A DNA stretch of 64,000 nucleotides from JADLHS01 sp039806955. GTDB lineage: Bacteria; Verrucomicrobiota; Verrucomicrobiia; Limisphaerales; JADLHS01. Shown here one piece after another: positions 19,435 through 30,159 of this stretch. Below the pieces are notes generated by a model that saw only the letters and a list, made by a program, of their open reading frames with translations, searched no databases and was not told the DNA's origin. Every line of letters begins with the position of its first letter. The first letter of the stretch is position 1. The position numbers and the translations under genes were made by a program. Location of the stretch: positions 1-64,000 of the forward strand of contig JBDHQI010000008.1 in assembly GCA_039806955.1 (NCBI GenBank), written 5' to 3'.

Positions 19435-19989
19435 TCAATTGTGCGCCAACTGCCGGTTGGTTTCCTCGGCCAGATGTTTCTGCTGATCGGGAGTAAGAAT
19501 CCCGCCGGTGACCTTGGCGCTGGTAGCCACCACCAAGCGTCCGATCTCCTTGCGCAATTCCGCCTTCATGCGCGCCAGCTCGGCCTCGCTGGCCTGGCGG
19601 GCTTTCGCGATGATGTCATTGGCCGCCGCGATGGCTTTTTGCGTTTCCTGTTCCTGCACCTTGGCGGCGGCGGCGCGCGCTTCCTCAATGGCTTTAGTTG
19701 CCTGTGCGCTGGCGGTGTTGACGATTTCCTGCGCCTTGACCTGAGCCTTGGCTAATTCTTCGCGGGTCTGCTTGGCATTTTCCAGACTCTCAGAAATCTG
19801 GGCTTTGCGCATTTCCAACATGCCCAGTAATGGTTTGTAGGCGAACTTGGCCAGAACCACGGCTACGATGACAAACAAAACCAACTGGGAAATCAGAAGC
19901 CGCGGCTCCAGTGAAAATTCCCGTGCCAGTTGGGTTAGAGGGCTATCGCCCGGCCCGGCTTCAGCGGCGGCCAGCATCAAATAGTTCAT
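19435..19989 (-). CDS. atpF: ATP synthase F0 b subunit
   Basis: Peripheral stalk subunit, 184 residues. One N-terminal membrane helix (LLISQLVLFVIVAVVLAKFA, about residues 31-50) is followed by a long charged coiled coil rich in Ala, Glu, Lys and Arg. There is no second b-prime gene, so the stalk is probably a homodimer. It sits in standard position after atpE. Confidence 0.95.
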   Translation of the reverse strand: MNYLMLAAAEAGPGDSPLTQLAREFSLEPRLLISQLVLFVIVAVVLAKFAYKPLLGMLEMRKAQISESLENAKQTREELAKAQVKAQEIVNTASAQATKAIEEARAAAAKVQEQETQKAIAAANDIIAKARQASEAELARMKAELRKEIGRLVVATSAKVTGGILTPDQQKHLAEETNRQLAHN

Positions 19990-20039
19990 AGGAAAAGGGC
20001 AAAACGTGCGGGCGCGGCACCGCCGCGCCCGCGTTGAGA

Positions 20040-20237
20040 TCAGCGACCAAACTTCTCGAGGAAGATGGCGAAGAAGGTGATTCCTTCCGCCAAGGCCGCC
20101 AAGATGATGGCGATGTTGCGAATTTGCCCGGCTGCCCCCGGATTGCGTCCGGTGGCTTCCGCTGCCTTCATACCAATCAGACCGACGCCGATGGCGGAAC
20201 CAATCGCCGCCAAACCGACATGAATACTACCCATCAT
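20040..20237 (-). CDS. atpE: ATP synthase F0 c subunit (short)
   Basis: Ring-forming proteolipid. I choose the ATG at 20237, preceded by AAAGG at good spacing, giving 65 residues. An upstream start would add a basic, non-hydrophobic extension. Helix 1 holds the glycine motif AIGSAIGVGLIG, the loop holds RNPGA, and helix 2 holds AALAEGITFFAIF with the ion-binding Glu. The residues around the Glu do not show the usual Na+-binding set, so H+ coupling is likely. The protein is at the short end of the family. Confidence 0.93.
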   Translation of the reverse strand: MMGSIHVGLAAIGSAIGVGLIGMKAAEATGRNPGAAGQIRNIAIILAALAEGITFFAIFLEKFGR

Positions 20238-20312
20238 TGCATTACCTTTCGTTTGTTGTTTTTTCAATCGCCCCGGCAGTCTGGCCACCGTCTGACGACC
20301 AAATTCTTTGGT

Positions 20313-21233
20313 TCAGTGCCCGGGGGGCGCTACCTCACCGTGACCGTGGTCTTCATCCGGATCATGCTCGCAAATCAGCAGCGTGAACACCGCCGTCAAC
20401 AGCATGAACACCAACGCTTGAATCAACCCCACCAGCATTTCCAAAAAGTAGAACGGCAACGGAATCAACCAGCCCAGCCACGGAATCAGATTCATCATGG
20501 ATTCCAACATGTTTTCTCCGGCAAAAATATTCCCGTAGAGACGAAAGCTCAGGGAAACCGGCCGGAATAAAATTGAAATGACTTCCAGCACCCCCACGAC
20601 GAGGAAAACCGCGATCATGAAATACTGCATGAATCCCTCGCTCTTTCCCTTGGGCGCAAACAGATGCTTCGCAAACCCCACCACTCCGTTCTCCCGCAAT
20701 GCCCAGACCGTCCATAGGAAAAAGAACAACAACGCCATGGCGGTGGTCATGTTCAAGTCCGCATTGCCGCCGCGCAACCACGGTTGAAATTCCTGAGAAC
20801 CATCGGAGTAAGTCACCTTCCACCCCACCGTTCCAATGCCCGGCACCAGACCAAACCAGTTCGTGAAAAGGATGAAGAAAAAGATGCCGCCAAAAAACCA
20901 GAACGTCTTTTTGTTCAGCCGCTCCCCGAGGATGTCACTCAAAAAGTTATACATGGATTCCACCATCCATTCGCTAAAGTTTTGCAGGCCGGAGGGCACG
21001 GGTTTGACGTTGCGGCTCACCACCTGGGCAAAAAGCACCAAGCCCAGTGTCACGAGAATGGTAACCACCATGGAATTGGTGATGACCACCGGACCAATGC
21101 TGAAAACCTTGACGGCATAAGCGGGCAAACCGTGGTGGCCACCGTGGGGTGCCGCCGTTTCCTGGGCGTGGCTGGTGCAGGCCAACATTCCGCCCAACAC
21201 CAGCGCCAGCCAAATGACTTTGAGCAATCGCAT
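20313..21233 (-). CDS. atpB: ATP synthase F0 a subunit
   Basis: Stator channel subunit. At 306 residues it includes a cleavable-looking N-terminal segment (LALVLGGMLACTSHA) and a short His-rich stretch HGGHHG. The essential Arg lies in PVSLSFRLYGNIFAGE near residue 230, with the last helices LIQALVFMLLTAVFTLLI. The C-terminus is acidic and His-rich (CEHDPDEDHGHGE). It is the first gene of the operon; no atpI is visible upstream. Confidence 0.96.
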   Translation of the reverse strand: MRLLKVIWLALVLGGMLACTSHAQETAAPHGGHHGLPAYAVKVFSIGPVVITNSMVVTILVTLGLVLFAQVVSRNVKPVPSGLQNFSEWMVESMYNFLSDILGERLNKKTFWFFGGIFFFILFTNWFGLVPGIGTVGWKVTYSDGSQEFQPWLRGGNADLNMTTAMALLFFFLWTVWALRENGVVGFAKHLFAPKGKSEGFMQYFMIAVFLVVGVLEVISILFRPVSLSFRLYGNIFAGENMLESMMNLIPWLGWLIPLPFYFLEMLVGLIQALVFMLLTAVFTLLICEHDPDEDHGHGEVAPPGH

Positions 21234-21363
21234 CGAGTTTTAGAAATCCTTGCCGTCCGTGTGATAATCTTCCAATCACCAACTGACAACGAAAGGACGC
21301 GCAGGCTGCCTGAGTGTGAAAAAAATCACAAGGTTATTTTTCGGCTTTTTCGCTCCCGAGAAA

Positions 21364-21393
21364 ATTGTAAAGCAATCGTAATGCTTCAGTTAA
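21364..21393 (-). promoter_or_regulatory. Candidate promoter of the atp operon
   Basis: On the minus strand a TTAACT (-35-like) is followed after 18 bp by TACAAT (-10-like), about 130 bp upstream of atpB. This is consensus matching by eye; no transcription start is known. Confidence 0.3.
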
Positions 21394-21727
21394 GTCATCT
21401 CATTATTTATATCGGTGATTCACGAGGTTGCCAGCGCCACGTTGCTCTTGCGGGAGTCGGCGGTTTTGGTCCGCATCGCTTGAAAGTGCGGCCGCCGCCG
21501 CTGCGCCGGCTTTGTGGATGCTGGTATGGCGCGCCATGCGCCTCGGCAACCGCATATTTCCACGGAATTTAACGAACTTTTCCCTCTACACCGTGCGGCT
21601 TAAATCTCCTCATTCTTGCGCTCACCGCCAGATGAATCCATTTTGAGCGTGCTTATGCTATACTTAATCCAGTTGGTTAAGCGGCTTCGCGGATTTCAAC
21701 TTTAACGAAACTTTTAATCTGAACATT
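21394..21727. other. Intergenic region before transaldolase
   Basis: No supported gene. It contains a GC-rich stretch around 21440-21550 that reads like non-coding, repeat-like sequence, and an AT-rich end with TATACT at 21659-21664. That hexamer could be a -10 box for the transaldolase gene but lacks a good -35 partner. Confidence 0.4.
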
Positions 21728-22813
21728 ATGAAAGCGACTCAAAAACTCCACGATCGCGGCCAGAGCCTCTGGCTCGATAACATCACGCGGGATCTGCTCA
21801 ATCAAGGCACGCTCCAGCAGTACCGCGATGAATACTCCGTTTCCGGGCTGACTTCGAATCCATCCATCTTCGATCACGCCATCAAGAACAGTTCAGCCTA
21901 CGATGCGACGATTCTCAAAGACCTGAAACAAGGGCGTTCCGGCGAAAACCTGTTTTTTGATCTGGCGTTGGATGACTTAAACCGCGCCGCCGACTTGTTC
22001 CGTCCGATTCACGATCGCACCAATGGCGTGGATGGATGGGTTTCGCTTGAGGTTTCGCCGTTGCTGGCTTACGACACCCAACGCACTCTCGCTGCCGCCA
22101 AGGAACTCTTCGCCCGTTCCGGTCGCCCCAATCTGTTCATCAAAATCCCCGGCACCAAGGAAGGCGTGCCCGCCATCGAGGAAGCCATCTTCGCCGGGGT
22201 GCCGATCAATGTGACGCTGCTCTTTTCGCGCGAGCAATATCTGGCCGTCGCGGAAGCTTATTTACGCGGCATTGAACGACGCATCGCGGCGGGACTGAAT
22301 CCGTTGGTGCGGTCGGTCGCGTCGGTGTTTATCAGCCGTTGGGATGTGGCGGTGGCCGATAAAGTGCCCGCGGAACTGAAGAATCAACTGGGCATCGCCA
22401 TCGCGCGACGCACCTACAAGGCTTATCTGGAATTGTTGGTGGCGCCGCGCTGGCAGCGCGTATTCAATGCCGGCGCACAACCGCAGCGTTTGCTTTGGGC
22501 CAGCACCGGCACGAAAGACCCGGAGGCCTCCGATATTCTTTACGTGCAGGCGCTCGCGGCGCCGTTCACCATCAACACCATTCCGGAAAAAACCTTAAAG
22601 GCGTACGCCGAGCACGGCACACGCGGGCGGCTCATGCCGCACGGTGGTGGTGACTGCGAAAAAGTGTTGGCGCAGTTTGCCGCGGCGGGCATCAACGTGG
22701 ATCAACTCGCCGCGGAATTGCAGGACAACGGGGCGAAGGCGTTTGTGAAATCATGGAATGACATGCTGGGGGTCATCACCTCGAAAGGGGCCGCGCTGCA
22801 AAGGGCCGCCTGA
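21728..22813 (+). CDS. tal: Transaldolase
   Basis: Transfers a dihydroxyacetone unit between sedoheptulose-7-phosphate and glyceraldehyde-3-phosphate in the non-oxidative pentose phosphate pathway. The 361-residue length and the motifs match the longer bacterial class: GQSLWLDNITRDLL near the start, SGLTSNPSIFDHAI, NLFIKIPGT with the Schiff-base Lys near residue 140, and SVASVFISRWDVAVADK. It is the first gene of a sugar-metabolism run that later includes glucokinase, pgi, aldolase and zwf. Confidence 0.95.
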   Translation: MKATQKLHDRGQSLWLDNITRDLLNQGTLQQYRDEYSVSGLTSNPSIFDHAIKNSSAYDATILKDLKQGRSGENLFFDLALDDLNRAADLFRPIHDRTNGVDGWVSLEVSPLLAYDTQRTLAAAKELFARSGRPNLFIKIPGTKEGVPAIEEAIFAGVPINVTLLFSREQYLAVAEAYLRGIERRIAAGLNPLVRSVASVFISRWDVAVADKVPAELKNQLGIAIARRTYKAYLELLVAPRWQRVFNAGAQPQRLLWASTGTKDPEASDILYVQALAAPFTINTIPEKTLKAYAEHGTRGRLMPHGGGDCEKVLAQFAAAGINVDQLAAELQDNGAKAFVKSWNDMLGVITSKGAALQRAA

Positions 22814-22851
22814 AACCCGGATTAAGATTTAAATTGGAAAGCGAAAATAAA

Positions 22852-23580
22852 ATGAGCACTCAAACATCGAGCAATAAATATCAAGTCAAGTTAAAGCACC
22901 GGCTCATCGTGGCCGAACGCACCCTGGCGCTTCAGTTCGAGAAGCCGGCCGGATTCACCTTTCGCCCCGGGCAATATCTCGAAGTGACGTTGCTGAATCC
23001 GAGCGAAACCGACGCGGAAGGCAACGGACGCGCCCTCTCCATCGCCAGCGCGCCGCACGAAGATTTGCTCATGGTGGCCACCCGCTTGCGCGACACCGCC
23101 TTCAAACGGGTGATCACCAACCTGCCCCTTGGCTCCGAAGTGCAAATTGAAGGTCCCAGCGGCAGCCTGACGTTGCATAACAACGCTGCACGCACCGCCG
23201 TGCTCATCGTGGGCGGCATCGGCATCACTCCCGTGCGCAGCATTCTGGCGCGGGCGACCCATGAGCATCTGCCTCACAAATTGCTCCTGCTGTATCTGAA
23301 CCGCCGCCCGCAGGACGCCGCGTTCCTGGAGGAATTGACCGGCTTGCAGAAACAGAATCCGAATTTCCACCTGGTACCAATCATGACGGCGGCGGAAAAT
23401 TGGTCAGGCGAGAAAGGCCGGCTGACGCCCGAGTTGCTCGGCAAATACAAGAGCGAAGCCGTGTCACCGGTCTATTACCTCGTCGGACCGCCGGGCATGG
23501 TCAATGGCGTGCATGCGCTGCTCAACCAAACCGGTGTGGACGATGACGATATTCGCCTGGAAGATTTTGGTGGTTATTGA
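22852..23580 (+). CDS. FAD/NAD(P)-binding oxidoreductase (ferredoxin reductase-like)
   Basis: A 242-residue stand-alone FNR-type flavoprotein with no ferredoxin domain. An FAD-binding beta-barrel (FRPGQYLEVTLL, then RALSIASAPHED) is followed by a pyridine-nucleotide half (LIVGGIGITPVRSIL and YYLVGPPGMVNGV). It ends in an acidic-aromatic tail DFGGY, whose terminal Tyr could stack on the flavin. The ATG at 22852 is used because GGAAAG precedes it. It lies between transaldolase and a DUF488 gene. The electron acceptor is unknown. Confidence 0.87.
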   Translation: MSTQTSSNKYQVKLKHRLIVAERTLALQFEKPAGFTFRPGQYLEVTLLNPSETDAEGNGRALSIASAPHEDLLMVATRLRDTAFKRVITNLPLGSEVQIEGPSGSLTLHNNAARTAVLIVGGIGITPVRSILARATHEHLPHKLLLLYLNRRPQDAAFLEELTGLQKQNPNFHLVPIMTAAENWSGEKGRLTPELLGKYKSEAVSPVYYLVGPPGMVNGVHALLNQTGVDDDDIRLEDFGGY

Positions 23581-23606
23581 ATCCGCCATTTGGAAAGGGA
23601 GAAGTT

Positions 23607-23963
23607 ATGTTGCAAATCAAACGCGTTTATGATCCGCCGGCCAAAAGCGATGGAAAACGTTTTCTGGTCGAGCGGCTCTGGCCGCGAGGTATGACGAAGG
23701 CAGTGGCCAAACTGGACGCCTGGTTTCGCGAAGTCGCGCCCAGCACCGAGCTGCGCAAGTGGTTCAGCCACGATCCGGCCAAGTGGCCCGAATTCCAGAA
23801 GCGCTATCGCGCTGAGCTGGACGCCAACCCGACCGCCTGGCAACCGTTGCTCGACGCGGTAAAAAAAGAGACAGCCACCTTGTTGTTCAGTTCGCATGAC
23901 GCGGAACACAACAACGTCGTCGCGCTGAAGGCGTATCTGGAAGCCAAACTCAAGCGAAAGTAG
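23607..23963 (+). CDS. DUF488 family protein (YeaO-like)
   Basis: A 118-residue protein with the YeaO/DUF488 pattern: IKRVYDPP near the start, FLVERLWPRGMTK, LRKWFSHDPAKWPEFQKRYRAEL, LLFSSHDAEHNNVVALKAYL. The ATG at 23607 follows GGGAGAAG. The family has no settled function. It is distinct from the second, longer DUF488 protein at 33683. It is probably co-transcribed with the oxidoreductase 26 bp upstream. Confidence 0.87.
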   Translation: MLQIKRVYDPPAKSDGKRFLVERLWPRGMTKAVAKLDAWFREVAPSTELRKWFSHDPAKWPEFQKRYRAELDANPTAWQPLLDAVKKETATLLFSSHDAEHNNVVALKAYLEAKLKRK

Positions 23964-24130
23964 CCGCAGCGCCAGAGTCGAATTCACCCGCGCCGTTCGT
24001 GCCGTCCCAAACCCTGCGGGCGAGTGGCGCGGAAAGAACGCGGAAAGGATTCTGCGTGATTTTTATTTCGTAGTCGTTCATGCTGCTGCCGACGGTGGAA
24101 CGCGCAAAGATTCCGCGTCGCATCAACTTC

Positions 24131-24868
24131 ATGAAAAAAATTTCCGCGCGAAACGCGGCAGCAAAACAATCCTCACCGGCGCAACGCTCCCGCCGGGTGC
24201 TGGTGATTGATATTGGTGGCACACACGTCAAAATCCTGGTTTCAGGTCACACTTCGCACCGACAGTTTGATTCCGGTCCGAAGCTGACCCCCAAGCAACT
24301 GGTCGCGCAGGTTCGCAAGCTGACGACCGATTGGCCGTTTGATGTTGTCGCCATCGGTTACCCCGGACCGGTGCGGAACGATCGGCCGACCGAAGAGCCG
24401 TGGAATCTCGGCCGGGGTTGGGTGCGCTTCAACTTCAGCACGGCTTTTCGATGCCCCGTGAAAATGATCAACGACGCCGCGATGCAGGCGCTGGGCAGTT
24501 ATCGCGACGGCAAGATGCTGTTTCTCGGACTAGGCACGGGCTTGGGTTCGGCGATGGTTGCCGACGGCGTCCTGATCCCCATGGAACTGGCGCATCTCAC
24601 CTATCGCGATGCGACCTTCGAGGATTATCTGGGCATTCGCGGTTTGAAAAAATTTGGCGAACACAAATGGCGACAGCACGTCAACAACGTGGTCAAACTG
24701 TTGACCGCCGCGCTGCTGCCCGACGATGTGGTGCTCGGCGGCGGCAATGTGCATCGTTTCAAACAACTCCCGCCCGGTTGCCGCGCCGGCGACAATGCCA
24801 ACGCCTTCTTGGGCGGATTGCGTCTATGGGGCGAGCCCGATGCGACAAAGAGAATTTCTTCGCATTGA
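24131..24868 (+). CDS. ROK-family glucokinase (polyphosphate glucokinase-like)
   Basis: Sugar kinase feeding glucose-6-phosphate into the adjacent pgi and zwf steps. After a basic N-terminal extension, the phosphate-binding loop VLVIDIGGTHVKI lies near residues 23-35. AIGYPGPV, INDAAMQALGSY with the catalytic Asp, and LGLGTGLGSAMVADG follow. The usual ROK zinc motif (CxCGxxGC) is absent, as in the PPGK-like subgroup, so the donor could be polyphosphate or ATP. The ATG at 24131 is chosen over an upstream frame extension. Its stop is 2 bp before the pgi start. Confidence 0.85.
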   Translation: MKKISARNAAAKQSSPAQRSRRVLVIDIGGTHVKILVSGHTSHRQFDSGPKLTPKQLVAQVRKLTTDWPFDVVAIGYPGPVRNDRPTEEPWNLGRGWVRFNFSTAFRCPVKMINDAAMQALGSYRDGKMLFLGLGTGLGSAMVADGVLIPMELAHLTYRDATFEDYLGIRGLKKFGEHKWRQHVNNVVKLLTAALLPDDVVLGGGNVHRFKQLPPGCRAGDNANAFLGGLRLWGEPDATKRISSH

Positions 24869-24870
24869 TT

Positions 24871-26504
<1,634 letters not shown>

Positions 26505-26505
<1 letters not shown>

Positions 26506-27413
26506 TGAACGCACCAAACTTGAAAGAACAACAACTCCGCAAAATTCGCACACAAGCCGGCTTCATCGCCGCGCTGGATCAAAGCGGCGGCAGCACCCCC
26601 AAGGCCCTGACCGCGTACGGGCTCAAACCCGATGCCTGGAGCAACGAAGCGGAAATGTTCGCCCTCGTCCATCAGATGCGCGCCCGCATCATCACCAGTC
26701 CGGTTTTCAGCGGCGACCGCATCCTCGGCGCGATTTTGTTTGAGCGCACCATGGACGGCGACATCGAAGGCCAACCGACAGCGGATTATCTCTGGAATCA
26801 GAAACGCATCGTGCCGTTTCTCAAGGTGGACAAAGGTTTGGTCGAGGAACGCGACGGTGTACGTTTGATGAAACCGATGCCCGGTTTGGACGCCTTGCTG
26901 GCCCACGCCAACGCCAAGCACATCTTCGGAACTAAAATGCGTTCCGTCATCAACCAGGCCAACGCGGCGGGTATTCGCGCCATCGTGGAGCAGCAATTTG
27001 AAGTCGCGGCCCAAATCAACGCGGCCGGACTCATGCCCATCGTCGAGCCGGAAGTGGACATTCATTGCCCCGATAAGGCGGGTGCCGAGGCCCTGCTCAA
27101 AACGGCGCTGCTACAACGTCTCGACGCGCTGCCCGCCGGACGGCAGGTCATGCTCAAACTCACGCTGCCCGAGCAGAATGATCTGCATGCGGAACTCGTG
27201 AAACATCCGAAAGTCCTCAAAGTCGTGGCGCTCTCGGGCGGCTATTCGCGCACGGAAGGCAACGCACGTTTGCAACGACAACACGGCGTCATCGCGAGTT
27301 TTTCGCGCGCGCTTGCCGAGGGCCTGTCCGCCCAGCAAACCGCTGCCGAATTCAACGCCCTGCTCGACGACGCCATTCAGGACATTTACGAAGCCTCCAC
27401 CACCAAGGTTTGA
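26505..27413 (+). CDS. fda: Fructose-bisphosphate aldolase, class I
   Basis: Cleaves fructose-1,6-bisphosphate to triose phosphates through a Schiff base. The 302-residue protein belongs to the bacterial class I type resembling Staphylococcus Fda: FIAALDQSGGSTPKAL near residue 20, PFLKVDKGL near 103, MPIVEPEVDI near 180, and VMLKLTLPEQ with the putative Schiff-base Lys near 215. VVALSGGYSRTE follows. It overlaps the pgi stop by one base. Confidence 0.93.
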
Positions 27414-27751
27414 TTTGAGCCGGCCGGAGCCTCGCCAACCGACCGGGGAGGAAAGACAGGGCGATCCGGATGCGTGGGTCCTCACGCTTGAACCGGTCCC
27501 GCGTGGGAGGTGTGACCAGTCCGCCATTAAATGGCCGGAGCAGCGCGAAATCATTGCCAGGGCGACCGGCGGGTGACATCCGGGAAAACTGCTCCGGGTA
27601 AAGCGGCCTGCCGCGTGGTCGGAGCCACCCTGGGGAGGACTTTGTCTGGCGGGGACGAGGAGGTGCGGCCTGGGGCAAGGCGGCAACATCCGGGCCACAC
27701 GAGGTCCGTAGGAGCTGCAAACTTGATTCGTTGGATTTTGCGCGGATACTG
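27414..27751 (+). other. Intergenic region, no gene seen
   Basis: GC-rich 338-bp interval between the aldolase and DUF2249 genes. It holds imperfect stems such as CCTCACGC against GCGTGGGAGG around 27480-27510. There is no T-run terminator and no credible open frame. It could be a structured leader for the downstream gene. Confidence 0.4.
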
Positions 27752-28516
27752 ATGACCATGAGTACAGACCTCAACCCGGATGAAGTGTTGGACATGCGCG
27801 TATTCGTGCCCATTCAGCGGCACGAGAAACTATTAAAGCTCTTTCAAGAGCTGCCGGTCGGCCAGAGTTTCACGTTCATCAACGATCACGATCCCGTGCC
27901 GCTCTATTACGAATTCAAGTCCATCCACGGCGACGTGGTCGGCTGGGAGTATCTCAATCGCGGCGGCCGCGATTGGAAGGTCAAGGTCACGCGCACCGGC
28001 GCGTCGCAGGGACGCGACATGAGCCGGGTTGCCACGTTGCTGGATCTGCGCAACGTGGCCTCCGCGGAGTGGAGCAAGGTGGTATTCCACCGCTACGCCA
28101 TGATGGAAACGAACACCGTAATGGAATTGATCGCCAAGGAAGCACCAACGGCCATTCATGACATTTTCAAAAACAAATTCGCGGGCAAGCACACCTGGAG
28201 CGGTCAGCAGAAAACGCCCGGCGAATACGTCGTTCACATCAAAAAAGTAGCGGCGAGCGGCCTAGGCGAGGAAGGCTTTGCCGTGGTCAACGAAATGGAT
28301 TTTCGCCCCCACCCGCCCGCTCAACGGCACGACATGTTTTACCGGGCGTTCGCGGATATCAAACCCGGCGAGGCATTTGAATTCATCAACGATCACGATC
28401 CCAAACCGCTGTATTATCAGATGGAAGCGGAGAGCAAAGAACCCTTTCGCTGGGAATATCTGGAGAAAGGTCCGGACGATTGGAAAGTTCGCGTGTCCAA
28501 AATCAAAACGGCGTAG
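27752..28516 (+). CDS. Multi-module DUF2249 protein
   Basis: About 254 residues built from repeated DUF2249-like modules. The first (about residues 20-95) has FTFINDHDPVPLYYEF and GWEYLNRGGRDWKVKV. The last (about 180-252) has FEFINDHDPKPLYYQM and RWEYLEKGPDDWKVRV. The middle (about 110-175) looks like a degenerate copy: it keeps LIAKEAP and TPGEYVVHIKKV but has lost the HDP core. DUF2249 proteins are often found with denitrification or NO-related genes, but no function is proven. Starts at 27752 or 27758 are both possible. It lies just upstream of zwf. Confidence 0.8.
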   Translation: MTMSTDLNPDEVLDMRVFVPIQRHEKLLKLFQELPVGQSFTFINDHDPVPLYYEFKSIHGDVVGWEYLNRGGRDWKVKVTRTGASQGRDMSRVATLLDLRNVASAEWSKVVFHRYAMMETNTVMELIAKEAPTAIHDIFKNKFAGKHTWSGQQKTPGEYVVHIKKVAASGLGEEGFAVVNEMDFRPHPPAQRHDMFYRAFADIKPGEAFEFINDHDPKPLYYQMEAESKEPFRWEYLEKGPDDWKVRVSKIKTA

Positions 28517-28606
28517 GCGGCGCGATTCGGCATCGGCCGGCATTCCGGACACCCCAAAGCCCGATCGGCGCGAGATCGGATCCGTGAGATCCGTTGACGA
28601 AATCAC

Positions 28607-29995
28607 ATGAACGAGAATCATTCCGACGCGTTGGTATTCTTCGGCGCCACGGGCGATCTGGCTTACAAAAAAATCTTTCCCACGCTGCAAGCCCTAGTCC
28701 GCCGCGGCACGCTCAACGTGCCGGTCATCGGCGTGGCCAAGTCCGGCTGGAATCTGGACCAGCTCAAAGCACGCGCCCGGGACAGCGTGGAAAAGCACGG
28801 CGGGCTGGATGCCACCGCCTTTCCGAAGTTATGCCAATTGCTGCGCTACGTGGATGGTGATTTCAATGACGCCGCCACTTTTCAAGCGCTGCACCGCGAG
28901 TTGGGCCAGGTGCAGCGCCCGGCGTTCTACCTCGCGATTCCACCGGCGGCTTTTGCCACGGTGGTCACCCAATTGGTCAAGGCCGGTTGCACCCGGGGCG
29001 CGCGCGTCGTCATCGAAAAGCCGTTCGGCCGCGATCTGGCGTCCGCTCGCACGTTGAACCGGATTCTACTTCAACATTTTCAGGAACGGGAGATTTTCCG
29101 CATTGACCATTACCTCGGCAAAAAGCCCGTTCACAACATGCTGTTCTTCCGCTTCGCCAATACGCTGCTCGAACCGTTTTGGAATCGCCGCTACGTCGAA
29201 AGCGTGCAGATCACCATGGCGGAGGATTTTGGAGTGCAGGGCCGCGGCTCGTTTTACGAACAGGTCGGCACCATCCGCGACGTGATGCAGAATCATCTAT
29301 TCCACATTCTCGCGCATCTGGCGATGGAGCCGCCGGTGCGGACGGACAGCGAATCCATCCGCGACGAGAAAGCGAAGGTGCTCAAAGCCATCCCGCCGAT
29401 TGCGCCCGGCAACCTGGTGCGCGGTCAGTTCCGTGGCTATCGCAACGAACCGGGGGTGGCCGCGGATTCGCGCGTGGAAACTTTTGCCGCGTTCAAACTG
29501 GAAGTGGATTCGTGGCGCTGGCAGGGCGTGCCGTTCTATCTGCGCGCCGGGAAATGCCTGCCGGTTACCTGCACGGAAATTCTGGTGCGCCTGCGCCAAC
29601 CGCCGACAATGTATCAAGGCTACCCACTGATGCCGAATGTCTGTCGGCTGCGCATGAGTCCGGATATTGCGTTCGCCTTCAACCTCAACACGATCACGTC
29701 CGATGACGAATCCGCCAGTGACCAGATGGAAGTCATCGCGCAACACCATCCGCAGGCGGGCGAAATGGACGCTTACGAGCGCGTGCTTGGCGACGCGATG
29801 GCTGGTGATCAAACCTGGTTCGCACGCGAAGATTATGTGGAGGAAGCGTGGCGCATCGTGGCGCCGATCATCAAACTGACCACGCCCGTTCCCGAATACG
29901 AAGGCGGCACTTGGGGGCCGCGCGGAGCGGAAACGCTCGCGCCAATCGGCGGCTGGCACAATCCGGTGGTTGCGGAATCAGCCAAGCTCCAATAG
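28607..29995 (+). CDS. zwf: Glucose-6-phosphate 1-dehydrogenase
   Basis: Oxidises glucose-6-phosphate to 6-phosphogluconolactone with NADP+ (or NAD+), the entry to the oxidative pentose phosphate pathway. The 462-residue protein has the nucleotide-binding loop FFGATGDLAYKK at residues 11-22, EKPFGRDL near 140, and the active-site RIDHYLGK at 165-172. MQNHLFHILAHLAMEPP near 226 and FYLRAGKCLP near 310 follow. Neither lactonase nor 6-phosphogluconate dehydrogenase follows. Confidence 0.96.
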   Translation: MNENHSDALVFFGATGDLAYKKIFPTLQALVRRGTLNVPVIGVAKSGWNLDQLKARARDSVEKHGGLDATAFPKLCQLLRYVDGDFNDAATFQALHRELGQVQRPAFYLAIPPAAFATVVTQLVKAGCTRGARVVIEKPFGRDLASARTLNRILLQHFQEREIFRIDHYLGKKPVHNMLFFRFANTLLEPFWNRRYVESVQITMAEDFGVQGRGSFYEQVGTIRDVMQNHLFHILAHLAMEPPVRTDSESIRDEKAKVLKAIPPIAPGNLVRGQFRGYRNEPGVAADSRVETFAAFKLEVDSWRWQGVPFYLRAGKCLPVTCTEILVRLRQPPTMYQGYPLMPNVCRLRMSPDIAFAFNLNTITSDDESASDQMEVIAQHHPQAGEMDAYERVLGDAMAGDQTWFAREDYVEEAWRIVAPIIKLTTPVPEYEGGTWGPRGAETLAPIGGWHNPVVAESAKLQ

Positions 29996-30159
29996 TCCAC
30001 TGACGGCCACCACCCGAGGAGGCTGCCAACAACCTGCTTCTCCTTTCAAAGCAGAGAGAGGGATCCGTTTAGAAACTCAGGACGCGAACTTTCGTTCGAC
30101 GATGCCCTCCCCTGCCCCCGGCCTATTTGGCGATGAAAATGTCGATCGCTGCGCCACGC

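Noticed and set aside
21659..21664. TATACT as a -10 box for transaldolase
   Set aside because: No acceptable -35 at 16-18 bp; kept only as a note in the intergenic entry.
24131..24868. Naming the ROK kinase gene ppgK
   Set aside because: Donor specificity cannot be read from the visible motifs; left as PPGK-like.
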